DNA of 64,000 nucleotides, taken from Odobenus rosmarus divergens. Its lineage: Eukaryota > Chordata > Mammalia > Carnivora > Odobenidae. Numbering within the stretch: position 1 is the stretch's first letter; the number at the start of each line of letters is the position of its first letter. Positions 1 through 12,675 of the stretch are shown here, piece by piece. The position numbers and the translations under genes are program-made. The stretch is from NCBI RefSeq assembly GCF_000321225.1, contig NW_004450583.1, forward strand, positions 1,423,074-1,487,073, in the 5' to 3' direction. The notes below the pieces were generated by a model. That model worked only from the letters and a program-made list of their open reading frames with translations. It had not been told where the DNA came from and made no database searches.

Positions 1-162
1 GGGAGGGGGGGAGGGGGATGGGTTAGCCTGGTGATGGGTATTAAAGAGGGCCCGTACTGAATGGAGCACTGGTTGTTATATGCAAACAATGAATCATGGA
101 ACACTACATCAAAAACTAATGATGTAATGTGTGGTGATTAACAAAATAAAATTTAAAAAAAA
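1..162 (+). mobile_element. L1 3' end (young carnivore type), cut by window edge
   Basis: The G-rich tract, then 'cctggtgatgggtattaaagag' and 'atggagcactgg', and an A-rich tail near 145-162 match the other L1 3' ends here (12676-12960, 29866-30081, 34863-35190). The 5' part lies outside the window. Confidence 0.85.
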
Positions 163-603
163 CCTCCCAACAAACAAAAGTCCAGGACCAGATGGCTTCA
201 AAGGCAAATTTTACTAAACATTTAAAGAAAAGTTAAGGGGTGCCTGAGTGGCTTGTGGGTTAAGTGTCTGCATTCAGCTCAAGTCATGATCCCTGGGTCC
301 TGGGATCAAGCCCCACTTCAGGCTCCCTGCTCTGTGGAGAGTCTGCTTCTCCCTCTCCCTCTGCATCTCTGCTCATTCTTTTTCTCTCTCTCTCTCTCTC
401 AAACAAATAAATAAAATCTTAAATAATAAAGTTAATAAAAAGTTAATACCTATTCTTCTCAAAATATTCCAAAAAATAGAAAAGGAAGAAAAACTTACAA
501 ATTCATTCTGTGAGGCCACTATGAAGTGTTGAATCACTATAAGGCACATCTGAAATTAATATTACACTGTATGTTAACTAACTGGAATTTAAATAAAACT
601 TTA
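163..603 (+). mobile_element. L1 ORF2 fragment joined to an L1 3' end, carrying a SINE
   Basis: Bases 163-236 and 446-522 read as reverse-transcriptase-region L1 ('caacaaacaaaagtccagga', 'ctattcttctcaaaatattc'). At about 523 the sequence jumps to an L1 3' UTR end (to 603), so either one copy is internally deleted or two fragments abut. A Can-SINE splits it. Confidence 0.75.
237..437 (+). mobile_element. Can-SINE inside L1
   Basis: tRNA-like head (gcctgagtggc...ggttaag...ggtcctgggatcaagcc), CT-rich tract and aaataaataaaatctt tail. It is flanked by 9-bp repeats aaaagttaa at 228-236 and 438-446, and the L1 reads on across it. Confidence 0.9.
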
Positions 604-605
604 AA

Positions 606-2010
606 AAAACAAAGTGAAAGCCCATGGAGTGAGAAGAAATATTTGCAAATGATATATCTGGTAAGGGATTAACATCTAGAATATATATCTCAACAAGGAA
701 ACAACCCAATTCATAAATTATCAAAGGACTTAAATAAACATTTCTCCAAAGAAGATACATAAATGGCTAATAAGCACATGAAAAAATGCTTACCATCACT
801 AATTATTACTGAAATGCATTAAAAAACCAAAATGAGATACCACTTGATACACATTATTTTCAAAAATATGGAGGGGGAAAAAATTGCCAAGGAGGTGAAG
901 AAATTGAAACCCTTTTGCATTGGTGATTGGAATGTGAAATGGTGCTCCTGCTGTGGAAAACAATTTGGTGGTTCCTCAAAATGTCAAACATAGAATTATT
1001 ACCATATGATCCAGCAGTTCTCCTAATTGGTATATATCCAAAAGTCCTGAAAGCAGGGACTCAAATACTTGCACACCAATATTTATGGCAGCAGTATTTC
1101 CAATAGCCAAATGAATAGATAAAATTTGGTATATACATAAAATGGAATATTATTCAGCCTTAAAAAGAAATGAAACCCTGATACATAATGCAACATGAAT
1201 GAATTTTGCAAACATTATGTTAACTGAAATAAGCCATACACAACTACTGGATTTTCCTATAAGGACTCCACTTTTTTTTTTTTTTATGTTATGTTAGTCA
1301 TCATTAGTCTTTGATGTAGTGATCCACGATTCATTGTTGTCATATAACACCCAGAGCTCCATGCAGTACATGCCCTCCTTAATACCCATCACCGGGCTAA
1401 CCCATCCCCCTACCCTCCTCCCCTCTAAAACCCTTGGTTTGTTTCTGAGAGTCCATAGTCTCTCATGGTTCATCTCTCCCTCTGATTTCCCCCCCTTCAT
1501 TTTTCCCTTCCTTCTCCTAATGTCCTCCATGCTATTCCTTATGTTCCACAAATAAGTGGAACCATATGATGACTGGCTTTTCTCTGCTTGACTTATTTCA
1601 TTTAGCATAATCTCCTCCAGTCCCATCCATGTTGATGTAAAAGTTGGGTATTCATCCTTTCTGATGGCTGAGTAATATTCCATTATATAAATGGACCACA
1701 TCTTCTTTACCCATTCAACTGCTGAAGGCCATCCCAGCTCTTTCCACAGTTTGGCTTTCAGGACTCCACTTATATGAGGTGCCTAGAATAGTCAAATTCA
1801 TAGAGACAGACAGTAGAATAGTGGTTACCAGGAACTGCAGGAAAGGGGGAATTGGGAGTTATACTTAATGGGTACAGAGCTTCTTTGGATAACAAAAAAG
1901 GTCTGGAAATGGATAATGGTGATGGTTGCACAACATTATGAATGTACTTAATGTCACTGAATTGGGAACACTTAAAATGGTAAAATTTTGTCTTATATAT
2001 ATTTTGCCAC
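606..2010 (+). mobile_element. Old L1 (ORF2 C-terminus plus 3' UTR)
   Basis: Degenerate L1 ORF2 3' coding region ('agaaatatttgcaaatgata', 'tggaatattattcagcc') followed by an L1M-type 3' UTR ending near 'tatatattttgccac'. A younger antisense L1 interrupts it at 1274-1759. Confidence 0.85.
1274..1759 (-). mobile_element. 5'-truncated young L1 inserted in older L1
   Basis: A T-run starts the insert (poly-A on the minus strand). Minus-strand reading gives the L1 ORF2 C-terminus (translation contains MEYYSAIRKDEYPTFTSTW) and the carnivore 3' UTR. A perfect 12-bp TSD, aggactccactt, lies at 1262-1273 and 1760-1771. Confidence 0.93.
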
Positions 2011-2855
2011 ATTGTTGAAATGATTTATTCTACAAACCAGTAAAGTTAGACTAGGACTTACAGAATATTAGAGATATTATGCTATTATAATCTATGTATA
2101 GTATAGAAAATTAAAGGAATCGTTTTTCCCTACCTAGAAGAGGAAGTTGTAAAATTACAAGCTACAAGTCATGTCAGGATAGCTTTTTACTTTGTTGGTG
2201 TAATTACTATTCATTTGAATTCATTTCAGTAGATATGTAGTGCCTATTATGGCAGACCAATAACAATGGATGTATACTATATTTGAGACCATCTGTCATA
2301 ATATGGATTATAGGATAATAAATATTGGATACAGGGCAATTATTTGGTATTTTGTTGAACCAGTCTCAAAATTTCTGCTGATAAATAAATAGTTTTCTAG
2401 TGATATGCCTCAGTGTTTATTCTGAGCTTTGCTCAGCTACCAGTGATTCAGATAAAGCTGTATTTGCAGAAAATGCAGATGCAGAGAATGCAAATAATGC
2501 AATACCTTAACAAATATCAAGTAAGTTGAATGTCAAAATGAGACTTTGGAAAACTTTAATAGACTGGAAATATCAGTTGAGTGATGAAATTTAATAAGGA
2601 TAAATGTAAATGAGTCCATATTGATTATAAAAAGCAAGTGTGGCTTTGTTTTATTTCTTTAATCTCATCTCTCATTGTTCTCCTTGAATACTTTAGTAAT
2701 CATAAACTATCTTTAAGTCTCCAGGAGAAAAAGGGACATTTTATTTCTAAAATGCAATGAAGTATAAAATATATTCCTCAGAGAATACATATAGGATTGT
2801 TTTATGTTTCTTTCTCCCCCTCACCCCCAAAACAACAATCAAATCTGTGCTTATT
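2011..2855. other. Unassigned AT-rich sequence
   Basis: No open frame, RNA gene or repeat family could be recognised. Confidence 0.5.
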
Positions 2856-3072
2856 GGGGCACCTGGTGGCTCAATCGGTTAAGCATCTGCCTTTGGCTCA
2901 GGTCATGATCCCAGGTCCTGGGATCCCAGGCCCTATGTCGGGCTGCCTGCTCAGTGGGGTGTCTGCATTTCCTCTCCCTCTGCCTCTCCCCCCACCCCAG
3001 TTTGCGCTCTTGCACATGTGTGCACTCTCTCCCTCTCTCAAATAAATAAAATCTTAAAAAAAAAAAAAAACA
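2856..3072 (+). mobile_element. Can-SINE
   Basis: Complete head-to-tail copy: gggcacctggtggctcaatc head, 'ctgcctgctcagtgggg' middle, CT tract and a long A tail. Imperfect 9-bp TSD ctgtg(c/t)tta at 2845-2853 and 3074-3082. Confidence 0.93.
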
Positions 3073-4631
3073 CCTGTGTTTACCATAAATTTTCAAAATG
3101 TCAACAGTTAGCCAAAACAAAACAAACTTGGCTCTTATTTTCTACCTGATACCACCTTCCCTTTTTCAGAAGGCTATATACTACTAATGATGCTTTAAAG
3201 CTTTCCTGATAACCTTAATATTAAAAATTTAAAAATGCCTTGTCCACCAAGGTTCTCTCTTCACATTGATCCTTGTGAGACAAGGAATGAATGATGTGAT
3301 CCCTATGATTACCTCAGCTTATTGTTTGGAAAGAATTTCCAGGCCACAGCACAAAGGGGGAGGGGCGACCCTCTTGGTAGTCTCTTTTGAACTGAGGAGA
3401 TGGAGCCAAAAATTCGGGAAATCTAACAGCTGGACAGCTAGAGTACCAGAAAGCAAAGAGCTGCATAGACAGAGAATGCAGATTTGCAGAGTCCCACCCA
3501 AGTCTTCAGTTGAGAACCAATCAGTGCATATTTGTCCGGAAACTAGTGAAGGCTAAGAACCATCTGAAAAGATTAGAGGGAATAATCCTCAGAGTGCTTG
3601 TAGAACCTGTAATCATTCTTGTTCTGTGAGCCAGAGTAAATAACCTCATAATTCATGGGGCTCCAGATAGAGTACTCAGAACACTAATGGGGCAAATTAG
3701 ACTAGAGTAGAAGATACTGTGGTTCCTCTCCTAACAGTATTATTCCGATATAATTGACAACCTGTATGTAATGGACAAATTCCTTGAAAAACATACAGTA
3801 CCAAAGCACACTCAAGAAGAAATAGAAATAGGGCTATTCAGGTTACCTATTAAAGAAATTGAATTTTTAGTTAAAACCTTTCCCACAAAGAAAACCCAGA
3901 TTTGTAGTGTGTTGCTGCTGTGTTGAATTCTGGCACAAATTTAAGGAAGAAATAAGAACAGTTCAATACAAACTATCCCAAACTATTGAAGAAGAAATAG
4001 TACCAAAAATCAAACAAAGAATTAAAAGCTACAGACCAATATCCCTCATAAAAATAGATGCAAAATTCTTAAGATAATTTTAGCAAATCAAACCTAACAA
4101 TATATAGAAAAGATAATCATCATGACCAGGAATGCAGAAATCAATCAATATAATCCACTTTGATAAAACTAAGAAGAAAACATGATCATCTGAATAGAGA
4201 TGGAGAAAACATTTGATGAAATCCAACATCCTTTCCTGATAAAAGCCTTCAGAATACTAATAGAAGAAAACTTATTCAGTCCAACAAAGGGTATTCACAA
4301 ATAATGTACAGCTAACATCATACTTGGTGATGAAAGACTGAATATTTTCCTTATAAGATCAGAAACAAAACAAAACTCTCAACTTCTGTTCAACATTGTA
4401 CAATGCTAGCAAGGCATGAAAAAACATCCAGATTAGAAAGAAGTAAAATTATGTCTATTATCAAATACCATTATTGGGTTTTTTTTATTCTATAAAATCT
4501 GCAAAAAGCTATTACGACTAAAAGAGAGTTTAGGAAGGTTATGGGATACAAGATAAACATACAAAAACCAATTGTATTTCTATATATTAACAGCAAACAC
4601 TTGGAAATTGATATTTAAAAATACTATTTCT

Positions 4632-4816
4632 GGGGCGCTTGGGTGGCTCAGTCAGTTAAGCATCCAGCTCTTGATTTCAGCTCGGGTCATGATCTCAGGG
4701 TCATGGGATAGAGCCCTGCATCAGGCTCCATGCTCAGCAGGGAGTCTGCTTGGGATTTTCTCTCTCCTGGAGAGAAATAAATAAATAACAATTACTTAAT
4801 TAATTAACTTTTTATA
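4632..4816 (+). mobile_element. Can-SINE inside L1M
   Basis: Head ggggcgcttgggtggctcag and a short A/T-rich tail. TSD at(a)(c/t)tatttct at 4621-4631 and 4817-4827 (10 of 11 match). Confidence 0.9.
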
Positions 4817-4831
4817 ATATTATTTCTGATA

Positions 4832-4960
4832 CCAGAGCACCTGGCTGGCTCAGTTGGAGAAGCGTGCTACTCTTGATCTCAGGGTTGTGAGTTTGAGCCC
4901 CATGTGGGGTGTAGAGATTACTTAAATAAAACTTTAAAAAATAAATAAAAAATTAAAATG
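4832..4960 (+). mobile_element. Short (tRNA-only) Can-SINE inside L1M
   Basis: Short variant lacking the CT tract: 'cacctggctggctcagttgg ... gttgtgagtttgagcccc ... gattacttaaataaaactt'. TSD ttatttctgata at 4820-4831 and 4961-4972. It lies a few bases from the previous SINE, and the two TSDs overlap. Confidence 0.88.
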
Positions 4961-6412
4961 TTATTTCTGATATCATAAAAATGTATGACATATTTGGAAT
5001 AAATCTGAGAAAAGATATGCAAAATTTGTATATACTAAACACTACAAAACATTGTTGAGAAAGCTTAAAGAAGAATTAAATGGAAAGAAATAGCATATTC
5101 ATGTTTCTTTAAGACTTGTTAAGTGTCAGTTCTCAAATTTGTGTATGGATCCAACATAATTTAATCAAAATCCCAGCAGTCTTTTTCAGTAGAAGTCATC
5201 AGACTTATTCTAAAATTCATATGGAAAATTCTGGACTAGAACAGCCAGGCCAACTTTGAAAAAAAAAAATCAGAGGACCTATAATATTACATGGTTTCAA
5301 GACTTTCTGTAAAGCTACAGTAATCAATACAATGTGGCATTGGCCTAAAGATAGACAAGTAGGTCAGGGAACAGAAGGGATAGTCCATAAATAGACCCAT
5401 AATTGATTTTTCAACAGTTTCAGAGGTCATTCCATGGGGAATAGTCTTTTTAACAAATCATGCTGTAGCAATTGAATACCCATATCCAAAAAAGCAAACC
5501 TCAGTCCATACAACTGTATAGCTCTTCGAGTGTCCAAAATTAAAAAGTGTGACCATACCAAATATTGGCAAAGTATAGAGCTAGAACTGTCATATCCAGC
5601 TGGTGAGAATGTAAAATAGTACAAATGCTTTGAAAAATAGTTTTCCAGTTTCTTAGAAAGTGACATATACACCCACCATATGACCTTGCTATTCCACTCA
5701 TAGGTATTTACCTGAGAAATGAAAGCATATGTTCATATAAAGACATACACAAATGCTCATAGCAGTTTTATTTGTAATAACCAATGTCTGGAAAGAATCC
5801 AAATGTCTATCAACTGGTGACTGGATAAACAAATTGTTACATATCCATACAGTAGAATACTATTCAACTATAAAGAAGTGAACTATTTATATATGCACCT
5901 ACATGGATGAATCTTAGAATATATATGCTGAGTGAAAGATGAGATGCCAGGCAAAAGTACACTCTGTATGATTCTATCTAAATTAAATTCTAGAAAATTC
6001 AAACTAACCTATAGTGACAGAGTAGATCCATGGTTGCCTAGGGATAGAGATGTACTGTGAGGCAATGATCACACAAATGGACGTTAGGAAAATGTTGGAA
6101 GTAATGGATATGTTCCTTATCTTGAGTGTGGTTATGGTTTCAGGACTTGATTCATGTGTCAACACCTATCTACTTACTTTTAATTTGTGCAGATTATTAT
6201 ATGACAATTATATCTCAAAAATTATATCTCAAAATTTTTAAAATATATGTACTGTGTGATTCCATTTATAGAAGTTTAAATGTAGGAAAAATTAATCGAG
6301 TCACTCAAATAAAAAGTTCCAAAGAACCAGTGTCAAATGAATAAGTACCAATTTATTTTTTTTTGTTGACCCTATATCAAATTTGTTATTTCTGTGAAAG
6401 ATTTCCTTATAT

Positions 6413-6473
6413 TTCAATGGTATTATCAAGCCATTGATAGTCTTCAATGGTATTATCAAGTGCTTTGACAGTC
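6413..6473. repeat. Imperfect 30-bp tandem duplication
   Basis: Two adjacent units both start 'ttcaatggtattatcaag' and end 'gtc' (6413-6442 and 6443-6473). Confidence 0.85.
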
Positions 6474-6569
6474 TTGGGTTTTAATCTTACAGACTATTAT
6501 AAATTATCATACCCCACCATTGAGTAATGCTTTAAAGTTACAAATGTTTTCCACAAAAACCATCATTTA

Positions 6570-6766
6570 GGGGTGCCTGGGTTTGTCAGTCAGTTAAGTT
6601 CTGCCTTAGGCTCAGGTCATGATACTGGGGTCCTGGGACAGAGCCCTGTGTCAGGCTCCCTGCTCAGTGGGGAGTCTGCTTCTCCCTCTGCTCCCTCCCC
6701 AGTTTGTGCTCTTGTGCACTCATGTTCTCTCTCTCTCTCAAATAAATAAATAAAATCTTTAAAAAG
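6570..6766 (+). mobile_element. Can-SINE
   Basis: Full-length copy with 9-bp TSD catcattta at 6561-6569 and 6767-6775. Confidence 0.93.
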
Positions 6767-6775
6767 CATCATTTA

Positions 6776-7949
6776 ATATACACAACCTGTGGCTGGTTTT
6801 CTAATGCATATAAAATTGCAGCTTTACTCATAAAAAGTATTCGGTTTTTGTTAGGTGGTATTGGTAGTGTTATTAGGAATGATCTTATTCCTCTCTTAAT
6901 TTTTACTTAACTAGCTTGCTTAGATAACATGCACACCTCATTCCCTTGATAAAACATAACAGGTAGTTACAGGTAAATGAGGGAGAACTCGTGGATATTA
7001 GACTATTCTCTGGTATACCACCTTACTTCTCTTCCCACAGTGTTCTTTGTTTACCAAGAGTCAATTTATTTGTTCCTAAACCTTTTTAATGCAGTTTGTC
7101 TTCATTATTAATTATTTAGTTGTAACATAATCTGATGAAATGTGATTACAAATGGAATGAGGATTTGATTAATGAATTAAGGTGGGGTACAAAATTCAGT
7201 AAAGATAAATTGCTTTCAAAAGTTGCTCTTGAATTAGATGTGGGCATGAAAATTATAAAATAATAAAAGAAGAGAAAAGCTGTAAATATGCTCAGGAGTA
7301 GCTTTATAAATGTCTACAAGCTTTCACTCTGCTTTAAAGAAACTGAAACTGGAAATCAGAAACTATGAATTATGGATTTGGTTCTATAAGAAAGATTCTA
7401 GAATACCAGTCAGCAGACACAAACTCAAAGTTTTGACACTACTTTAAATATTAGCAAATGATATATATTTATAAATTAATAAAATGCATAGATTTTTCCT
7501 TATTTTAATCTACTTACTGATTTATTAGTCAGCTATTCCTTTAAGTTATTTCTTAGAGCTTAAAATGTTTTTTAAAAACCTAAGGATTAATTTTCTTACA
7601 TATTCTAATATTCAGTAACACTGACCAATTTTATTCTAAATCAGCAAAATCCTTGTTCTGAAATCTAAAATAAAATGCCTACCATATTTAATTTTAGATA
7701 GTTATTCTTTTTTCATTGTTAGTATTACAGGCTCAACTGTAGTACCTTTCAAGCCAAGTTTTTCCCATTTCTCATCCTCACTATTTCTTTTATCTGATTT
7801 GCCCAGAGAAAATGATATTCTTCTCCAGGGAATATGTGAAAATATTTGGTTGGGCAAATCCAGACACAAAGTAGAAGTGTCCACAGGAATACCATTGCTG
7901 CATTAATGTGTTAAAAAACAAAGTATAATTATTAAGTGATATAATTTAC
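6776..7949. other. Unassigned AT-rich sequence
   Basis: No gene or repeat recognised. The 60-codon minus-strand frame at 7702-7884 has no family resemblance. Confidence 0.45.
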
Positions 7950-7954
7950 TTTTT

Positions 7955-8650
7955 TCTTTCTTTTCTTTCATTGTGGTAAAGAATAACACAACAGAAAATT
8001 TACCATTTTTAAGTGTACAATTCAGGAGCATTAAATACACCCACAATGTTGTGCAGCCATCATCAGTATCCATTTCCAGAACCCTTCATCATCTCAAGCA
8101 GAAGCTATGTACATATTAAACAATAACTCCCCACATCTCTGATAACCACTATTCTATTGTCTCTCTATGAATTTGCCTATTCTAGGTTCCTCATTTAAGT
8201 AGGATCACACAATAGTTGTCTGTTTATGTGTGTCATTTCACCTTAACTTAATGTTTTCAATGTTTATCCATGTAACATGTATCAGACTTTGTCTTTGTTT
8301 ATTCAGTCATCTGTTAATAGACATTCAATTTTTTTTTGCCTTTCGGTTTTTGTGTATCATGCTGCTATGAACACTGCTGTATAAGCATCTGTTGGAGTAC
8401 CTCCTTTCGACTTTTAGGTATTTACCTAAAAGTGTAATTGCCAGATTCTATGTTTAACTTTTTGAGGAACCACCAAATTCTTTTCCACAGCAGTTGCACC
8501 ATTTCTATTCCCACCAGCAAAGCACAATAGTTCCAATTTCTCTGTATCCTTCCTAACACAATTTTCCCCTTTTTTTGACAGTAGCATTCCTAATGGATGT
8601 GAAGTACCATCTCTTTGTGATTTTGATTTGCGTGGTTTACTTTTAACTGA
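7955..8650 (-). mobile_element. Old L1 3' part, antisense
   Basis: Reads as the reverse complement of an L1M ORF2 end and 3' UTR: 'taccatttttaagtgtacaa', 'gttgtgcagccatcatcag', 'tttgaggaaccaccaaattc', 'ttccacagcagttgcaccat'. Heavily mutated. Confidence 0.85.
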
Positions 8651-11460
8651 GATTCAGAAATGCATAGAAACAAATTTCTCTGTTACCTCAAAACTTTTTG
8701 GTGCCCTGTTACGTTGCATTTTGTACTTTGAAACTGCACACCTGAATTTAACAATTTCTTGTTAAGGTAGTTTTGAAACTAGTATAGAGCTTCATTAAAT
8801 GTTATATTGTATTTTTAATTTTTTTGACATTGTCAAAGTTTAAAATATTTCTCTTCAGCAACAAACATTTGTTAGCTGGAATCACGTGTAATCAGCTTAA
8901 ATAAAGAACTTTCTACATGCAGTTAATTCTATCCATTGATGCCTGCTAACGAAAGCTGCTTTGTAGTCATTATCTAGCAATACATGACTAAAGAACTTGA
9001 TTATTCTTCTTGTTTTTCGTTTTTATTAAATTAAGAAGTTTTTTTGAATAGTGTCATTTTGCAAATGGTTCTTAAGAGTAATACCTTTCAAGGCTCCATA
9101 ATCACTAGATAATTAACCTGCCAGGATTAAGTACACTCAACTTTGCCTCAGGATGCTTAACTCTCAAATAAGGTCAATTATCTCATGATAATAACTGCTT
9201 TGTCAAGAATTACCACTTAATTCCACAGTGAAACGTCACATCACCCATACAATGCACTTTAAGATCGTTTAAATAATAAAATACAGCTTGAAAATCAGAC
9301 AGAAGAATTCAGTTTAATTATTTCAGACAGATTAAGAATGATAACATTTTAGATAAAACTCCCTCTCATATACCTAGTATTTTGAATCTCACAGATGATT
9401 TCTATTTATAAAGATTATATATTACTCTGTTTCATCAGTCCTTTTGCTGGCAATATTCCCATTATCTTGCAGGGAAATCCATTTTAAACCTCTTGACCCT
9501 ACAGAGGATTCACTATATTTAAAATCTGTGGTATAGACCAGGAAAACAAAAATTACTTCTTCCTCAGTGATGATTTAACTTTTTAAAAAATGTATCTATT
9601 TTATCAATGAATGAGTCACGAAACAGTGATCATAATTCTGCAGTTTGTTGATGTGGTTGTGTTATTGTTGAGTCACTCTTCAGTCTCATTAGGATAGTGA
9701 TAAACAGCCAAAAACATGAATGCTACTTTGGAAGAATGCATCAGGACATTTTGAAAGAAATGTAAAATTGGCTTTAGGTATTTGAATCCTTTTTTTTAAA
9801 CCTGACTAATGGCTGTTTCCTTATAAGTAAACTCTTATAATCTTTTTACCAAACCAGATGGAATAGATTAGGTTTTTCTTCTCTGTTTACCTATTTGGGG
9901 AGTGGGGGAGGGGATTTTATTGGTATTTATTGTTTACACTGTTAAGTCCATTTTAATCTAATAGCCATTGATTCTTTTTAAATGACAAAAGTTAGTAATT
10001 TAAAGGCAACAGTAGTGCTTTTAATTGTAATTAACCTTTGATAAACTCTGTTTTATCTGAACCTTTGATAAACTCTGTTTTATCTGCTCAGTTTTTGTAC
10101 ATCTGTAAAATGGAAGATATTTGCTATTTCAATATGAAAATCTATAAATCTATAAATTATGTGTGCCAAATATGATAAGTGCTATACATGAATACACCTT
10201 CACTCAGATAATTTCTTTGGTTAGGAAACTTTCTGTTCTTTGTAAAGTTATTATTTTTAATTTTGGAAGTTCTTTGTCTCTCAAGTCTATGCATATTTTA
10301 TTCTAAGAGAATTTCTTTTTTTAATTTTTATCTTTTTGTCAAATCTAAGTCCTTAAGATACATGATGTTTAAACATTTGCAGAGAGCCAGCCTCTCACCA
10401 GATCCATATTCTGACAGTAGAAGAGATGGTCTTTTTTTTTTCCTTATTTCAAGGTATTCCCATCATGAATGTGGATTATCTAAAATGGTAATGCTACCCT
10501 TTTAGATATACAGAAGGGCCTTGTTTCTTCCAAGGAAAAGTGGAAGTCACCTTCCTGAGACTGTTCATACAGATCTTTCCATTCCTCTTTCTTTGCTATA
10601 AGCAGTGAGAGGAGCCTTTGATATAGACAAAATCTAAGGTGGTTATAAGATCAGTCAAGGAAGGTGGAAAGAGATGTTTTCAGAGAAGATACATAACCCC
10701 TTCAAAAAATAAATAAAAACTTATGGTGCTCTTATAAAATTTGACATATTTATATCTTCTGCTGAGGATAATGAAATTTCAATTAAGACAGGACTATGGC
10801 ATCATAAGATCGCTATTTAGTTCCTGGATTTAACTTTCTCCTTAGGGTCTTTCTGATATATTTTACTGGCCTGGGGAAAGAAATTCACTGTAGCACAAAG
10901 GAGGCTCCTCATGTCAGTAGCATGTTGTAAAGATGTGCTATTGGAAGGATTCAGAAAGAGCCAAAGGCTATATAACTATGTGATTTACATCTCCCTTTCT
11001 TCCCTTCTCCTTAACTCCTTTTCTCCTTTTCTCTTCTGATCCCCACCAATATACCCTTCCTTTCTTGCTCCCTCTCTCTCCATCCCCTTATCAACTCCAT
11101 TGCCTCTCCAAAGAGGAAGGTTTTTAAGTCATTCCCAGACTACTATCCATTATTGGTAAAAAAAAAAACAAACAAAAAAAAAACACCAGCAATTTGAAAT
11201 AGCTTGAATTGCTTTGTAGATAATCATATTTTACTTAATGCCATACGTACCGTGTTACTCAGCATTTCAATTAATCTTTTTATTTATTTGATTATTTCAG
11301 TTACTGTACTACAAATTTGTGGCTATCATAATTATCATCTGCCTAGTATGCCATGATATAAAGGTAATGAGTAAATATTTAAAGTTCTTATTTAATTCAT
11401 TTTAAAATGTCTTATTAAATTTCTTAAATGAAACTGACTTCTTATACATAAAAATTAAAT
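8651..11460. other. Unassigned sequence
   Basis: Mostly unique AT-rich DNA. It contains a 27-bp tandem duplication (10033-10086), a pyrimidine-rich stretch near 10985-11105 and an A-rich stretch at 11159-11185. The open frame at 10263-10505 shows no domain. Confidence 0.4.
10033..10086. repeat. Exact 27-bp tandem duplication
   Basis: A 27-bp unit beginning aacctttgataaactctg and ending ttttatctg occurs twice without a gap or mismatch (10033-10059, 10060-10086). Confidence 0.97.
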
Positions 11461-11466
11461 TTATAT

Positions 11467-11610
11467 GACAATGGAAAGAGCACTGGACTTTATTCAGAAA
11501 ATCTGGTTTTTGACTCAGCTTGAATTTTTTCTGTGCCTTTCCTCTTTGATGTTAGGAGGATAATTAGTGAAATTTAAATAGGTTCTGTAAATTAGTAATA
11601 GTATTTTACC
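11467..11610 (+). mobile_element. MIR fragment
   Basis: 'tggaaagagcactggacttt' and the following core-like order fit a decayed MIR; no terminal repeats survive. Confidence 0.5.
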
Positions 11611-11639
11611 AACAGTCATTTCTGAATGGTGATTCTACA

Positions 11640-12660
11640 GTGGTTATATAGAATGTTCATATTTGGAAAATTCCTGATGTCCTTTTTCTGATTCAGACCC
11701 AACCTAGGATCCTGTATTGCATTTAGTTTTCATGTTTCCTTGGTCTCTTTAATCTGGAACAACTCCTTGGTTTTTCTTTGTCTTTTACGACTATGACATT
11801 TTGAAGAGTACTGGCCAGTTATTTTATAGAATGTCCTTCAGTGTAGGATTGACTAATATTTCCTCTAATTAAATGCTTTTTTGGAGAGAATATCTCAGAA
11901 ATGCTGTTGTGTCTTTTTTCATACTGTGTATCAAGATTTCAACGTTTCTCATTACTAGTTATATTAATTTTGATCACTTGGTTAAGGAGATGTTGACCCA
12001 GTTTATGTACTTTAAGGTTATTTTTCCTTTTGTAATTTAATTAATAAGTATCTTATGGGAAAATACAAGAGACTATGTAAATATTTTGTTCTTTCATTAT
12101 ATTTTATCCACTACTTTTAGCATCTATCTGATGATTCTTGCCTCCAGTAATTATTTTGGTATTTGCCAAATGATGATTTTTTTTCATGTAAGGTGATTTT
12201 TCTGTGCTGCACCTTCTCCCCCAGTTATTAATTCCTTAACTTATAATTTATGGATATTTATTTTATTCTATGGGTTATAATCCATTGCAGTCATTGTGTT
12301 GTTTCTCCAGTTGTCCTGATTTGGGCTATTGGGAGCTTCTTCATGTTGGCTCCTCTGTTCTTTTGATGTACACTCATTAATTTTTGAGCACTTTACTTTC
12401 TGGTACCACAAATCATTCGAAGTTCATCTTATATTTTCTTTGTCTCAGCCCTGGAATCATCTATTTCCCTATAGAATCCTGGTTCATTGGAGATTGATTT
12501 ATTAGAAATTGACATTTAGAAACCAAGAGTTGGAAACTAGATGTGCTCAGTGCTACTGGTTGGTTATCTTTACTTCTGGGTCCTCTCAACAGACAGATCT
12601 AAGAAATATGTATATATGAACATACACATCTGTATCTTTCCACCTATCTGTAGCTCTATT
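11640..12660 (-). mobile_element. Old L1M/L1ME 3' UTR region, antisense
   Basis: Shares landmarks with 26440-26750, 62380-62910 and 22010-22300: 'tttaatctggaacaactcctt', 'agaatgtccttcagtgtagg', 'tagcatctatctgatgattc', 'agacagatctaagaaatatg'. Subfamily not resolved. Confidence 0.65.
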
Positions 12661-12675
12661 TATATTAAAAAACAA

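Larger units (their letters stand above)
3395..6250 (+). mobile_element. Old, internally deleted L1M with two SINEs
   Basis: Bases 3395-3735 match the L1 5' region also seen at 53600-53740 ('agagtaccaga', 'gagctgcatagaca', 'tcttcagttg'). From about 3740 the sequence is ORF2 ('ttgacaacctgtatgtaatg', 'aaaacatttgatgaaatcca'), running to an L1M 3' UTR ending near 'atatctcaaaatttttaaaa'. ORF1 is absent, so an internal deletion is inferred. All frames are broken. Confidence 0.8.

Noticed and set aside
1294..1701. 135-codon minus frame
   Set aside because: L1 ORF2 C-terminus running into 3' UTR sequence inside a truncated L1.
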